A DNA stretch of 64,000 bases, from positions 62,001 to 126,000 of the forward strand of contig JAFVSN010000049.1 in NCBI GenBank assembly GCA_017503735.1, given 5' to 3'. Position numbers and translations under genes: made by a program. Positions 8,941 to 16,929 of the stretch are shown here, piece by piece. The DNA comes from Lachnospiraceae bacterium. Its GTDB lineage: Bacteria > Bacillota > Clostridia > Lachnospirales > Lachnospiraceae. The notes below the pieces were generated by a model. That model did no database searches. It was not told where the DNA came from and was given only the letters and a program-made list of their open reading frames with translations. Every line of letters starts with the position of its first letter. Positions within the stretch are counted from its first letter, which is position 1.

Positions 8941-9252
8941 GTGACGAAAGGTGGGACAACACTGGAAGGAGGGGCAGAGCAAATATTTATTCCTAAGGCT
9001 ACAGAGAAATGGAATGATTGGGTTTGTGGCTACAGGAGAATCACGGCAAGGCAGTTGGATGCACCTCCGAAGTACCCGTTAAAAAAAGTAGATGAAGAGG
9101 TGGAAAAAGAAAGATTATATCCATTGATGTGCCCTAAATGTACCGGTACGAAGGTAGAAAAACTGTGTATGGCAAGTGATGGTTTCGATAGGGACAATAT
9201 CGGTGAACCGGTATATAGATGTTGCAATCCGGAATGTGGATATATGTGGTAA
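8941..9252 (+). CDS. C-terminal part of the interrupted toxin-like gene, with zinc ribbon
   Basis: 103 aa from the first GTG after the interrupting TAA, but the frame continues directly from the preceding entry (FYIGIAAPQ lies between). GGAEQIFIPKA resembles the end of toxin catalytic domains. It is followed by a zinc ribbon with MCPKC and RCCNPECGYMW. No ribosome site suits an independent start, so separate translation is unlikely. It is probably a decaying gene; a sequencing error at 8911-8913 would also explain it. Confidence 0.5.
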   Translation: MTKGGTTLEGGAEQIFIPKATEKWNDWVCGYRRITARQLDAPPKYPLKKVDEEVEKERLYPLMCPKCTGTKVEKLCMASDGFDRDNIGEPVYRCCNPECGYMW

Positions 9253-9288
9253 TGTAAAAAATGCGGTGAAGATTGTAGAAATTAACAT

Positions 9289-9315
9289 CAGCCCGGACGT
9301 ATCCGGGCTGGTTTT
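9289..9315. terminator. Bidirectional terminator between convergent genes
   Basis: Nine-bp perfect stem CAGCCCGGA/TCCGGGCTG with CGTA loop, followed by GGTTTT. It lies between the interrupted toxin-like gene and the convergent Rpn-family gene and would serve both. Confidence 0.8.
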
Positions 9316-9319
9316 CCGT

Positions 9320-10168
9320 CTATTTGCTTTCCGCAGAGGCTGCATCCAAAAGTGCTTTTAATCGGGCGATTTCCTTGTTTTTTGCTTGAAGTTCCTCGTC
9401 CTTCTCCTGCAATTGTACCTCGGCCCGTTCCAGACGGATTTCAAGACCGCGACGGCATCGACGGGCTTCTTCTACGGCTTCGCAGTAGGTGCGGACACAA
9501 GCGTCATGGTAGGATTGCAACATGGTTTCGGATGCTTCCGCAAGGTATTCGTTTTTTGCAGCTATCATTTTAATCGCCTCCCAGGTGGTTGCTTTAAAGA
9601 GTTGTGCCCAGTGGTCGATTCCGTATTTTCGGTCTTCCTCTGTGACTTTGTCTATCTGGTTTAAGTTTACCACAGCAAGAACGAATTTGTCACTATAAAT
9701 TTCATGATTTTTTACATTCAATAGTTTGTAAGTGGCATAGAATTCGGGCGTAATCCCTTTTAAATCGTAGTCCAGAAAACCGATATGATAGACCGGCTTT
9801 ATATCCAGATAGCTTTGCCCGCTTTTCAGTTGGTCAAAGGTGCGACAAGCATAGCTTAAGGAACGTTCCGACCAGTTATTTTCGTCCATGACCTGAACTT
9901 CGAAATTAAGGATACGATTGTCGTTTAGCATGACCTTTAAATCAAGAATGAACTCCTTGTCTATCGGTGTTTTTCCGTATTCAATCGGATTTAGAACCTC
10001 AACAGAACGGATTTCTTCCGGATGCATGTGAAGAAGTGAGGCACAAAGACCCAGCAGGGCTTTGGGATTGTTCTGGAATACGATATGAAAAAGACAATCA
10101 TTTAAGAGATTATAGTCCAGCTTGCCATAGGCATCTTCTAATGAAGTAAATATGTGTTTTGGCGTCAT
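9320..10168 (-). CDS. Rpn family PD-(D/E)XK nuclease / putative transposase
   Basis: 282 aa. The N-terminal 230 residues match the PDDEXK_2/Rpn family (recombination-promoting nuclease, formerly transposase_31): NDCLFHIVFQNNPKALLGL, then EFILDLKVMLNDNRILNFEVQ, which carries the D...ExQ active-site pattern. The last 60 residues form a Glu/Lys-rich coiled coil. Rpn proteins are DNA endonucleases linked to RecA-independent recombination and phage defence. The start is supported by GGGAGG on the minus strand (10178-10183) and a good promoter further upstream. It stands alone with its own terminator. Confidence 0.87.
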   Translation of the reverse strand: MTPKHIFTSLEDAYGKLDYNLLNDCLFHIVFQNNPKALLGLCASLLHMHPEEIRSVEVLNPIEYGKTPIDKEFILDLKVMLNDNRILNFEVQVMDENNWSERSLSYACRTFDQLKSGQSYLDIKPVYHIGFLDYDLKGITPEFYATYKLLNVKNHEIYSDKFVLAVVNLNQIDKVTEEDRKYGIDHWAQLFKATTWEAIKMIAAKNEYLAEASETMLQSYHDACVRTYCEAVEEARRCRRGLEIRLERAEVQLQEKDEELQAKNKEIARLKALLDAASAESK

Positions 10169-10271
10169 TTGTTATTTCCTCCCTTGTTGTTGAACTATAC
10201 GTTGTGCGCACAGGAAACAGGTGACGATCTGTCACTGAAATAAAATAGAGATAGTAGAATCTACAATAATT

Positions 10272-10300
10272 AGTATAGCAGAAAATGAGGAAAGGAACAA
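10272..10300 (-). promoter_or_regulatory. Sigma-A-type promoter of the Rpn gene
   Basis: On the minus strand TTGTTC (10295-10300) and TATACT (10272-10277) are separated by 17 bases. The leader of about 95 bases contains the inverted repeat GTGAC-GATCT-GTCAC (10221-10235), a possible operator. Confidence 0.6.
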
Positions 10301-10412
10301 GAGGAAAATCCCGCAGTGCGGAATTGATTTAGTAATAAAAAGATGCATCAAACCCAGAGAAATCAGGTGCTTGCGGGGTGCGTAAGGGTGAGAAAAAGTT
10401 TGTGAAAAGTAA

Positions 10413-10436
10413 CCAAAAACACGGGTCGTGTTTTGG
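10413..10436. other. Hairpin in the 10169-10522 intergenic stretch
   Basis: CCAAAAACACG and CGTGTTTTGG form a stem with one bulge, followed by TGGTTTT. It could be a weak terminator shielding the methyltransferase promoter. Apart from this, the Rpn promoter and the downstream promoter, I see no gene in 10169-10522. Confidence 0.4.
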
Positions 10437-10455
10437 TGGTTTTGCTATTTCCGAT

Positions 10456-10484
10456 TTGACTCCCGAATCGCTTTGTGGTATTCT
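10456..10484 (+). promoter_or_regulatory. Promoter of the methyltransferase gene
   Basis: TTGACT (10456-10461), 17-base spacer, TATTCT (10479-10484). It is followed by TCGGGAGGT and the ATG at 10523. Confidence 0.65.
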
Positions 10485-10522
10485 GATGTTGAATTCTATG
10501 TAAAGCTTTTCGGGAGGTTTTT

Positions 10523-11380
10523 ATGGAAAAGTATAGTTATACCGCATTTGCGTATGTATATGATGAGCTCATGGATAATGTGCCTTACGATGAGTGGGCA
10601 GAGTATTTAATCGGGCTTTTAAAGGAGAACGGTGTGGCAGACGGTTTGGTGTGCGAGTTAGGTTGCGGTACCGGGCAGATGACAAGACGTCTGGCGGCAG
10701 CGGGCTATGATATGATCGGCATCGATTTGTCGGAGGATATGCTTGACGTGGCCAGAGAGCAGGAGTACGGGGCATATGAGGGAGAAAGCGATGTTGACGA
10801 GGAAGCAGACCTTGCCGAGCCTTCCATCCTTTACCTGCAACAGGATATGCGTTCCTTTGAGCTTTATGGTACGGTATCGGCGGTAGTCAGCATTTGCGAC
10901 AGTATGAATTATATGACGACCGACGAAGATATGTTACAAGTGTTCCGTCTGGTAAATAACTATCTGGACAAGGACGGAGTGTTTATCTTCGACATGAATA
11001 CCGAGTACAAGTATAAGGAGCTGATGGGGGATACCACCATTGCGGAGAATCGTGAAGATGTCAGCTTTATTTGGGAGAATCTGTACGATGAGGAGAAGCG
11101 GTTAAACGAATATTGTCTGACCTTGTTTGCAAAGGTTGAGGCAGAGGATGAGGACGAAGAAAACGGAGAGAGCGGAAGAACAGCACTCTATGAGAAATAT
11201 GAGGAAGTGCATTTGCAACGGGCATACCCGTTAGAGGAAGTGAAGCGGTTGCTCTCTGAAGCCGGAATGACCTTTGTGGCGGCTTATGACGTACTGACCC
11301 ATGAAGCACCGGGACCGGAGTGCGAGCGGATGTATATCGTGGCGAAGGAAGGGCACCAGAGCGGGAAGACGTATTTGTAG
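10523..11380 (+). CDS. Class I SAM-dependent methyltransferase
   Basis: 285 aa. CELGCGTGQMTRRLA (motif I), GIDLSEDML (acidic end of strand 2) and DMRSFEL place it in the Methyltransf_25-type class I fold. The substrate cannot be told. An N-terminal YTAFAYVYDELMDNVPYDEW is typical of a Firmicutes clade often annotated only as methyltransferase. An acidic insertion near 88-98 and another near 210 (DEDEENGE) lie in loops. The gene is followed 37 bases later by the formyl-THF cyclo-ligase gene, so the two are likely co-transcribed. Confidence 0.85.
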   Translation: MEKYSYTAFAYVYDELMDNVPYDEWAEYLIGLLKENGVADGLVCELGCGTGQMTRRLAAAGYDMIGIDLSEDMLDVAREQEYGAYEGESDVDEEADLAEPSILYLQQDMRSFELYGTVSAVVSICDSMNYMTTDEDMLQVFRLVNNYLDKDGVFIFDMNTEYKYKELMGDTTIAENREDVSFIWENLYDEEKRLNEYCLTLFAKVEAEDEDEENGESGRTALYEKYEEVHLQRAYPLEEVKRLLSEAGMTFVAAYDVLTHEAPGPECERMYIVAKEGHQSGKTYL

Positions 11381-11417
11381 ACGTTTCATGTGATAACATA
11401 GGAGTAAAGGAGATCTT

Positions 11418-12053
11418 ATGAACAAAGACGACAAAAAAACCTTCCGTAAAGCCATGCTTTTAAAGCGGGATGCCATTCCTTACGAAAACAGAATGAAAGC
11501 GGACAACGCCCGAAATGAACATATCCGGAGATGGGAGACCTACAAAGATGCGGAGCTGTTGCTTTTTTACGTAAGTTACCGCAGTGAGGCGGATACGTTA
11601 CAGTTGATAAAAGAAGCACTTGCGGAAGGACGTGCGGTGGCGGTGCCGAAGGTAGTAGGTACCGATATGGTGTTTTACCGGATTACAGAGAGTTCCCAAC
11701 TCGTAGAAGGCTACAAAGGAATTTTGGAGCCGGATACGGAACAAGTGGAAGTGCTTGTGGACTGTGACGGGGGGATTACCGATGCGGACAGAACGGAACC
11801 GCAAGTCGGAGAGAAGAGAGAAGCTTTACCGAACCATACCCTTCTTTTTGTCCCAGGCTGTGCTTTTGACGAAAAAGGCGGACGCATGGGCTATGGCGGT
11901 GGTTTTTATGACCGGTTTATGGAAAAGTACCCGGATGTGTTGCGGGTGGCCCTTGCTTATGAGGAACAGTTGGTGGAAGAAGTGCCGAGAGAGATTCATG
12001 ACAAGCCGGTGGATGCGATTGTTACAGAGTCGCGAATACTGAAGATTTCGTAA
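11418..12053 (+). CDS. 5-formyltetrahydrofolate cyclo-ligase
   Basis: 211 aa. It converts 5-formyl-THF plus ATP to 5,10-methenyl-THF, salvaging the storage folate. The signature MGYGGGFYDRFM near residue 155, the N-terminal KTFRKAMLLKRDAI and VPGCAFDEKGGR are diagnostic for the MTHFS/YgfA family. Length is slightly above the usual 180-195 aa because of a variable loop (about 115-135). AAGGAG lies just before the ATG. It probably shares a transcript with the upstream methyltransferase. Confidence 0.92.
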   Translation: MNKDDKKTFRKAMLLKRDAIPYENRMKADNARNEHIRRWETYKDAELLLFYVSYRSEADTLQLIKEALAEGRAVAVPKVVGTDMVFYRITESSQLVEGYKGILEPDTEQVEVLVDCDGGITDADRTEPQVGEKREALPNHTLLFVPGCAFDEKGGRMGYGGGFYDRFMEKYPDVLRVALAYEEQLVEEVPREIHDKPVDAIVTESRILKIS

Positions 12054-12175
12054 AGCTACGAAAGAACGGAAGCAGTCTCACGTTGAGGAATGTAAATCAG
12101 TGTGTAGGGAAAGCAGACGTAAGTAAAACAGACCGGTGATAATAGAAAACGGTGACAGAAGCGGAGGAAGCAAGT

Positions 12176-12649
12176 ATGGACAGAGGATACGGAGCCAGAG
12201 GAACACGTGCAAAGGAATTGTTTTTGGAAGGGTATAATTGTGCCCAGGCGGTGGTGCTGGCCTATGAGGATTTTTTTGAAGAGAGTCCGGAAACGTTGGC
12301 ACAATTAGTGTCGGCTTTTGGTGGCGGAATGGGAAGACTTCGTGAAGTGTGCGGTTCCGTCAGCGGTATGTTTTTTGTGCTCAGTAAGATTTACGGCTAC
12401 GCAGACCCGAAGGCAAAGGATGGGAAGATGGATTTGTATGCCAGAGTACAGGAATTGGCGGCGCGGTTTAAGGAACGGAACGGTTCTATCGTATGCCGGG
12501 AGCTTTTGGGGTTGTCGGAAAAGGTAAGCGCACCGGTACCGGAGGAACGGACGCCGGAGTATTATAAAAAACGTCCGTGCCCGGATATTATCGCGGATGC
12601 GGCGGATATATTAGAGGAGTATTTAAGAGAGCAGGGGAAGCTGAAATAG
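12176..12649 (+). CDS. C_GCAxxG_C_C family redox-type protein
   Basis: 157 aa from the ATG with GGAGG eight bases upstream; a GTG 24 bases earlier is less likely. GYNCAQAVVLAYED, FGGGMGRLREVCGSVSGM, CRELLG and RPCPDII carry the four-Cys pattern that names the family. These small proteins are found beside redox and metal-related genes; their reaction is not established. A ribosome site and 122-base gap separate it from the folate gene, so it may have its own promoter, though none is clear. Confidence 0.85.
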   Translation: MDRGYGARGTRAKELFLEGYNCAQAVVLAYEDFFEESPETLAQLVSAFGGGMGRLREVCGSVSGMFFVLSKIYGYADPKAKDGKMDLYARVQELAARFKERNGSIVCRELLGLSEKVSAPVPEERTPEYYKKRPCPDIIADAADILEEYLREQGKLK

Positions 12650-12861
12650 GAGCAGAATACCGATATAAGATATAGTGCCGGGGGTACTGCGCCAAAGAAG
12701 CGACAATAAGAGAAATTTTGAAAAAAAGAATAATTTAACAAAATCAAGACACGCTAACCTAGAGTGAATTTTTGGATGTATGACAGAAACGTTTGAAGTG
12801 GCGACGAAGCCCGAAACAGCAAACAGAGTCGGTACAATTCAAAACGATAGGAGGGCGTGTC

Positions 12862-14289
12862 TTGACCGGTTTAAATGAGAATTTTGAAGAGAGTGTAGCG
12901 TATTTTAATAATACGTTGCGGGTAAATGAGAATTTTGACGTACTGTACCATACTTTTGAGATGGGTGGGAAAAAAGCCTGCATGTACTTTATCGACGGCA
13001 TGGTAAAGGATGAGGTCATGCAGAAGCTGTTGCAGTACTTTTTCGGATTAAAAGCAAAGGATATGCCGGAGGATATCCACGGGGTATTAAAGAAGTTTAT
13101 GCCTTATGTGGAGGTGGGATTGATCGAGTCTGCGGACGAGGTGATTCGAAATATTTTGTCCGGTGTTCCGGTGTTGATTTTGGAGGGCTACGGAAAGGTC
13201 ATTTCCATTGATGCCAGAACTTATCCGGCCCGTAGTGTAGACGAACCGGAAAAGGATAAAGTAATGCGAGGCTCCAGAGACGGTTTTGTGGAAACCTTGG
13301 TGTTTAATACGGCATTGATCCGTCGTCGTATCCGGGACCCGCGACTGACCATGTATATTACGGAAGCGGGGACGGTTTCCCATACGGATATTGTGCTTTG
13401 TTACATGGAAGACCGGGTGGAAAAAAAGTTTTTGGAGGAGTTGAAGCGACGTATAAAAAAGATTTCCGTAGAGTCGCTGACTATGAACCAGCAGAGTCTG
13501 GCAGAGTGTCTGTACCACGGAAAATGGTTCAATCCGTTTCCGAAGTTTAAGTTTACGGAACGACCGGATGCGGCGGCAGCGGCGGTGCTGGAGGGTGATG
13601 TCATTATTCTGGTGGACAATGCGCCCCAGGCCATGGTGTTGCCTACCACGATTTTTGATATTGTGGAAGAGGCGGATGATTATTATTTTCCGCCCATCAC
13701 GGGAACCTATCTGCGTCTGACCCGGTTTGTAACCAATATTCTGGCACTGATTTTAACACCGACGTTTATGCTCCTGATGCAACACCCCGAATGGATCAGC
13801 GAGCGGTGGCAGTTTATTGTGGTGAAGGACCCTCTAAATATTCCGCTTTTGTTGCAATTTTTGATTTTGGAATTTGCTTTGGACGGGCTTAGATTGGCTT
13901 CGCTAAATACACCGAACACGTTGAGTTTGCCTTTAAGTGTCATTGCCGGTGTTATCATCGGTGATTTTACGGTGCAGAGCGGTTGGTTTAATTCGGAGGC
14001 AATGTTATATATGGCTTTTGTGGCCATTGCAAATTATACCCAGGTAAGTTTGGAACTGGGGTATGCGCTGAAATTCATGCGGATTGTACTTTTGATTCTG
14101 ACCCATTGCTTTGGTTTGTGGGGGTATATCGGCGGTATTGTCTTGGATGTTCTGGCGATTTCTCTTAACAAAACCATCGGCGGCAGAAGCTATTTGTATC
14201 CGCTTGTGCCGTTAAAACCGAGACAGCTTATGCAAAGGATTTTCCGTGTTCCGTTGCCGAAAAGCGAAAATCAGAAGGCGGCAAGATAG
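12862..14289 (+). CDS. spoVAF: GerA-family spore protein, SpoVAF-like
   Basis: 475 aa from TTG with AGGAGGG six bases upstream; an in-frame TTG at 12793 would add 23 residues but has no ribosome site. The cytoplasmic N-terminal half contains DEPEKDKVMRGSRDGFVE and RRRIRDPRL, and the ERPDAAAAAVLEG segment precedes five or six membrane helices, all as in SpoVAF/GerAA proteins of spore germination and Ca-DPA release. No gerB or gerC partner lies beside it, which favours SpoVAF over a germinant receptor subunit. It would act in the spore inner membrane. The region 12650-12861 has no other gene. Confidence 0.8.
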   Translation: MTGLNENFEESVAYFNNTLRVNENFDVLYHTFEMGGKKACMYFIDGMVKDEVMQKLLQYFFGLKAKDMPEDIHGVLKKFMPYVEVGLIESADEVIRNILSGVPVLILEGYGKVISIDARTYPARSVDEPEKDKVMRGSRDGFVETLVFNTALIRRRIRDPRLTMYITEAGTVSHTDIVLCYMEDRVEKKFLEELKRRIKKISVESLTMNQQSLAECLYHGKWFNPFPKFKFTERPDAAAAAVLEGDVIILVDNAPQAMVLPTTIFDIVEEADDYYFPPITGTYLRLTRFVTNILALILTPTFMLLMQHPEWISERWQFIVVKDPLNIPLLLQFLILEFALDGLRLASLNTPNTLSLPLSVIAGVIIGDFTVQSGWFNSEAMLYMAFVAIANYTQVSLELGYALKFMRIVLLILTHCFGLWGYIGGIVLDVLAISLNKTIGGRSYLYPLVPLKPRQLMQRIFRVPLPKSENQKAAR

Positions 14290-14296
14290 AAAAAAA

Positions 14297-14357
14297 GAGC
14301 TGTACCGTTGGGCTCCGGTCACTAAGTTCCGGAGAAAACGTGTACAGCTCCTTTTGT
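14297..14357. terminator. Terminator between convergent spoVAF-like and CE15 genes
   Basis: GAGCTGTAC (14297-14305) pairs with GTACAGCTC (14342-14350), with an inner CTCCGG/CCGGAG stem, and is followed by CTTTTG. An A-run precedes the left arm, so it can work in both directions. Confidence 0.8.
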
Positions 14358-14415
14358 ATGCAGACACGAGGCATGTCTGACAAAACAGTTCTATTTTATG
14401 GGTTTCGCCATTTGA

Positions 14416-16692
14416 CTAACGATACCAGTCTTTGTTGAATTCATCAAAAATCGGATCATAGTTTTTGTCCTCTTCAAATACGGAAGTGGTCAGATCATTC
14501 AGATTAAGTTCCGGTTCTTTGCCGTAAACATGATAATTGAAATAATCAATCATGTAGTTCATATCTTCGGCAATTACAGCGTGTCCTTCTCTGTGAATGT
14601 TAATCGCAATGTGTTCCGTAAGGCCAAGGAATTCGTAAATGGATTTGGTTGCCTTGTAGCACAAGTGCATGGACGGTGCATTTACCCAGTCTTCGTTTAC
14701 ACAGGAACCGATGATAAACAGGTAACGGTCGTCATCGGCACACAGGGAAGCCAGCATATACTGATCCACCGGTAAGTAGGTGACATCGGAGAAGTTTAAG
14801 AACATATCGTTAAACCATCCTTGTTCTCCGGAGGATTGTAAGCTGCTGAGCGGTTCGTTTGCACCGTAGGTATATGCAATCGAGCCCATTTCGGACGAAA
14901 AGTCGTAGGTCTTTCCGGTGGAGGTGTAACGATATACCGCAAGTCCGCCGGCACCGGAACAGGACGGAGCCACCATCTTAAATCTAGGTTCAAATGCACC
15001 GCATACGGAAGCTGCTTTACCCCAACGGGAAACACCGGTAATAATGGAATTCTCCCCATTGATATGTAATTCTTCACCGAGTCCTGCTTCCAACGCATCC
15101 AAAACTTTGGAAGCACCCCAGGACCATGCCATCAAAACGCCGGTCTGCTCTTTCCAGCTTTCCCCGTACGGATACAGGTCGTAGAAGGCACCCACATGTT
15201 TGTTGTCATCGGAGGCAATTTCATACGTGTTTAGGATTACGGTCGCATAGCCTTTCTCTACTGCCAGTCCTTCCTGGATACCGCTGTGCATACCGACGAT
15301 AACCGGCCAACCACCTGCCGGCATTTCACACTTGGTAGCATCCGGAACGGATACGGTGACAGTAAAGGAAGCGGTTTTTCCTTCCCGTTCCACGGTGATT
15401 TTCAGTTTGTTGCCGTTTAAATCATAGGACAGGGTTTCACCGGTGCCGTCACGCCATACGCCGTACATGTAGTATTGGTACATGTCGGTTATTTCTTCCG
15501 CACGCTTCTCCCAATCCTCGGTAGTTTCCACATATGTACCGTCTAAGAAAAGATACGGGTCCGGCAGGTTTTCGTTTGCGGTAAGTTTTTTGGCGGACAC
15601 ATACCCGCTGCCGTCGTTTAACTGTCCCACAGCATCTTTTAAATTTGCCAACGCAAGGTCAATCTCTTCCTGTGTTGCGGTTTCCTTTGCCAGAAGAGTT
15701 TCCGCAGTCTGTATCGGGGCATCCAGAACTTCCGGATTTCCGTACAAGGAAAGATTATATCCTTTCACTTGTTTTAAATAACCTTCCAACGGTCCTTTTA
15801 CAATTTTGTTTTCGGTTCCTTCTTTGCAGGTTAAAATCACTTCGCCTAAGGCTGCCGGCTTTTCCCATGCGGTACCGGTTTTATCGAAAACGGTAACGGT
15901 ACCGACGCGCATCCCGTTGTTTCCGGCTTCGTTTACCTGTAAGTCGAATCCCATTACGGTTCCGTTTTCCGGAATTGCACTCCACATAACACCGGCTTCA
16001 ATCAGGTAACCGATTTGTTTGCCGTTTTCATCGGTCAGTACCTTTGTAGCTGTTACAAAACGGGTCGGATCACCGGCATCCGTACTTTGTTCGTTATCGA
16101 AGTTGACACGGTAATGTATGTCATCAGACTGATAGGTAGCAGCTTTATCGTTGCATTCATCTAAAAATACTTCTACGGAATCTTGCTCGTAGGCATTTCC
16201 GCTGGATTTATTCAGTACGGAATCCGTCACCACCGTCAATGTATAGAGAAATCCTTCATCCCACATTACCTTAAATAACGGGCGGGCCTTTATGGCCGGG
16301 GAGGAGTAGAGTTCCGGAGAAATCACGGCAGCTGTTTTCCATACATCATCCAATTCGCCGTCCAGAATCGGAGAACCGTATACGGCATTGATTCTGCCGG
16401 CATCGTCAAAGGCCGCGATTTTTGCTTCTGTCGGTAATTCCATTGCCGGCTCCGGAGCTTTGGTCGGCACAGGAGTGGCGGTCGGTTTCGGAGTAGCGGT
16501 CGGTTCCGGTGTGGCAGTCGGTTTCGGCGTACTCGTTGGCTCCGGCGTACTTGTAAGTTCTGTTTCCTCGGTAGGAGCGGTTGTTTCCGAAGGTTCTTTT
16601 GTGCTTGTCGGTTCGGTTTTACTGCATGCTGTAAAGCAAAGAGTAAGTAACAGAATCATTGTGGTACATATAACTTTGTTTTTGCGTTTCAT
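14416..16692 (-). CDS. Lipoprotein glucuronoyl esterase (CE15) with CBM9-like module
   Basis: 758 aa. A lipoprotein signal ends at Cys23 (FTAC), followed by a Thr/Pro linker of TPEPTATPKPT units. A CBM9/DOMON-like carbohydrate module spans about 95-300 (PILDGELDDVWKTA, DSVEVFLDE). A short helical region leads to a C-terminal CE15 esterase domain (about 370-750) with nucleophile motif GVSRWGK (Ser555) and the late His in REGHAV (His704). CE15 enzymes cleave esters between lignin alcohols and 4-O-methyl-glucuronate on xylan. It is anchored outside the cell and transcribed divergently from a GH115 alpha-glucuronidase, which supports glucuronoxylan debranching. Confidence 0.87.
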   Translation of the reverse strand: MKRKNKVICTTMILLLTLCFTACSKTEPTSTKEPSETTAPTEETELTSTPEPTSTPKPTATPEPTATPKPTATPVPTKAPEPAMELPTEAKIAAFDDAGRINAVYGSPILDGELDDVWKTAAVISPELYSSPAIKARPLFKVMWDEGFLYTLTVVTDSVLNKSSGNAYEQDSVEVFLDECNDKAATYQSDDIHYRVNFDNEQSTDAGDPTRFVTATKVLTDENGKQIGYLIEAGVMWSAIPENGTVMGFDLQVNEAGNNGMRVGTVTVFDKTGTAWEKPAALGEVILTCKEGTENKIVKGPLEGYLKQVKGYNLSLYGNPEVLDAPIQTAETLLAKETATQEEIDLALANLKDAVGQLNDGSGYVSAKKLTANENLPDPYLFLDGTYVETTEDWEKRAEEITDMYQYYMYGVWRDGTGETLSYDLNGNKLKITVEREGKTASFTVTVSVPDATKCEMPAGGWPVIVGMHSGIQEGLAVEKGYATVILNTYEIASDDNKHVGAFYDLYPYGESWKEQTGVLMAWSWGASKVLDALEAGLGEELHINGENSIITGVSRWGKAASVCGAFEPRFKMVAPSCSGAGGLAVYRYTSTGKTYDFSSEMGSIAYTYGANEPLSSLQSSGEQGWFNDMFLNFSDVTYLPVDQYMLASLCADDDRYLFIIGSCVNEDWVNAPSMHLCYKATKSIYEFLGLTEHIAINIHREGHAVIAEDMNYMIDYFNYHVYGKEPELNLNDLTTSVFEEDKNYDPIFDEFNKDWYR

Positions 16693-16849
16693 CCCATAGT
16701 ATCCTTTCTCTGTTTCATGTTAAATTAAGCATTATTATTGTACGATATTTGTTGAGGTTTTGCTAGTGTTATTTTGCTAAAAATACAACTTTTTTACTTG
16801 TTGTCTGTCTACAATATTTGTTTTATTTGGTATCACAGTAAAAATTTTG

Positions 16850-16878
16850 TTGTTTCCTATCCTTAAGTGTGCTATCAT
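16850..16878 (+). promoter_or_regulatory. Promoter of the GH115 gene in the divergent intergenic region
   Basis: TTGTTT (16850-16855), 17-base spacer, TATCAT (16873-16878), 51 bases before the ATG. The 237-base divergent region 16693-16929 is AT-rich and must also hold the esterase promoter; I could not place that with confidence. Confidence 0.5.
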
Positions 16879-16929
16879 AAAATTGATAAGGTGTTGTCTG
16901 GAAAAGATAGCCGGTGAAAGGAGAAAATC

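Noticed and set aside
9320-10168. Complete insertion sequence around the Rpn gene
   Set aside because: I found no terminal inverted repeats or target duplication beside it; Rpn proteins usually occur as stand-alone genes.
12793-12861. Longer start for the GerA-family protein
   Set aside because: No ribosome site precedes the TTG at 12793, while AGGAGGG sits properly before the TTG at 12862.
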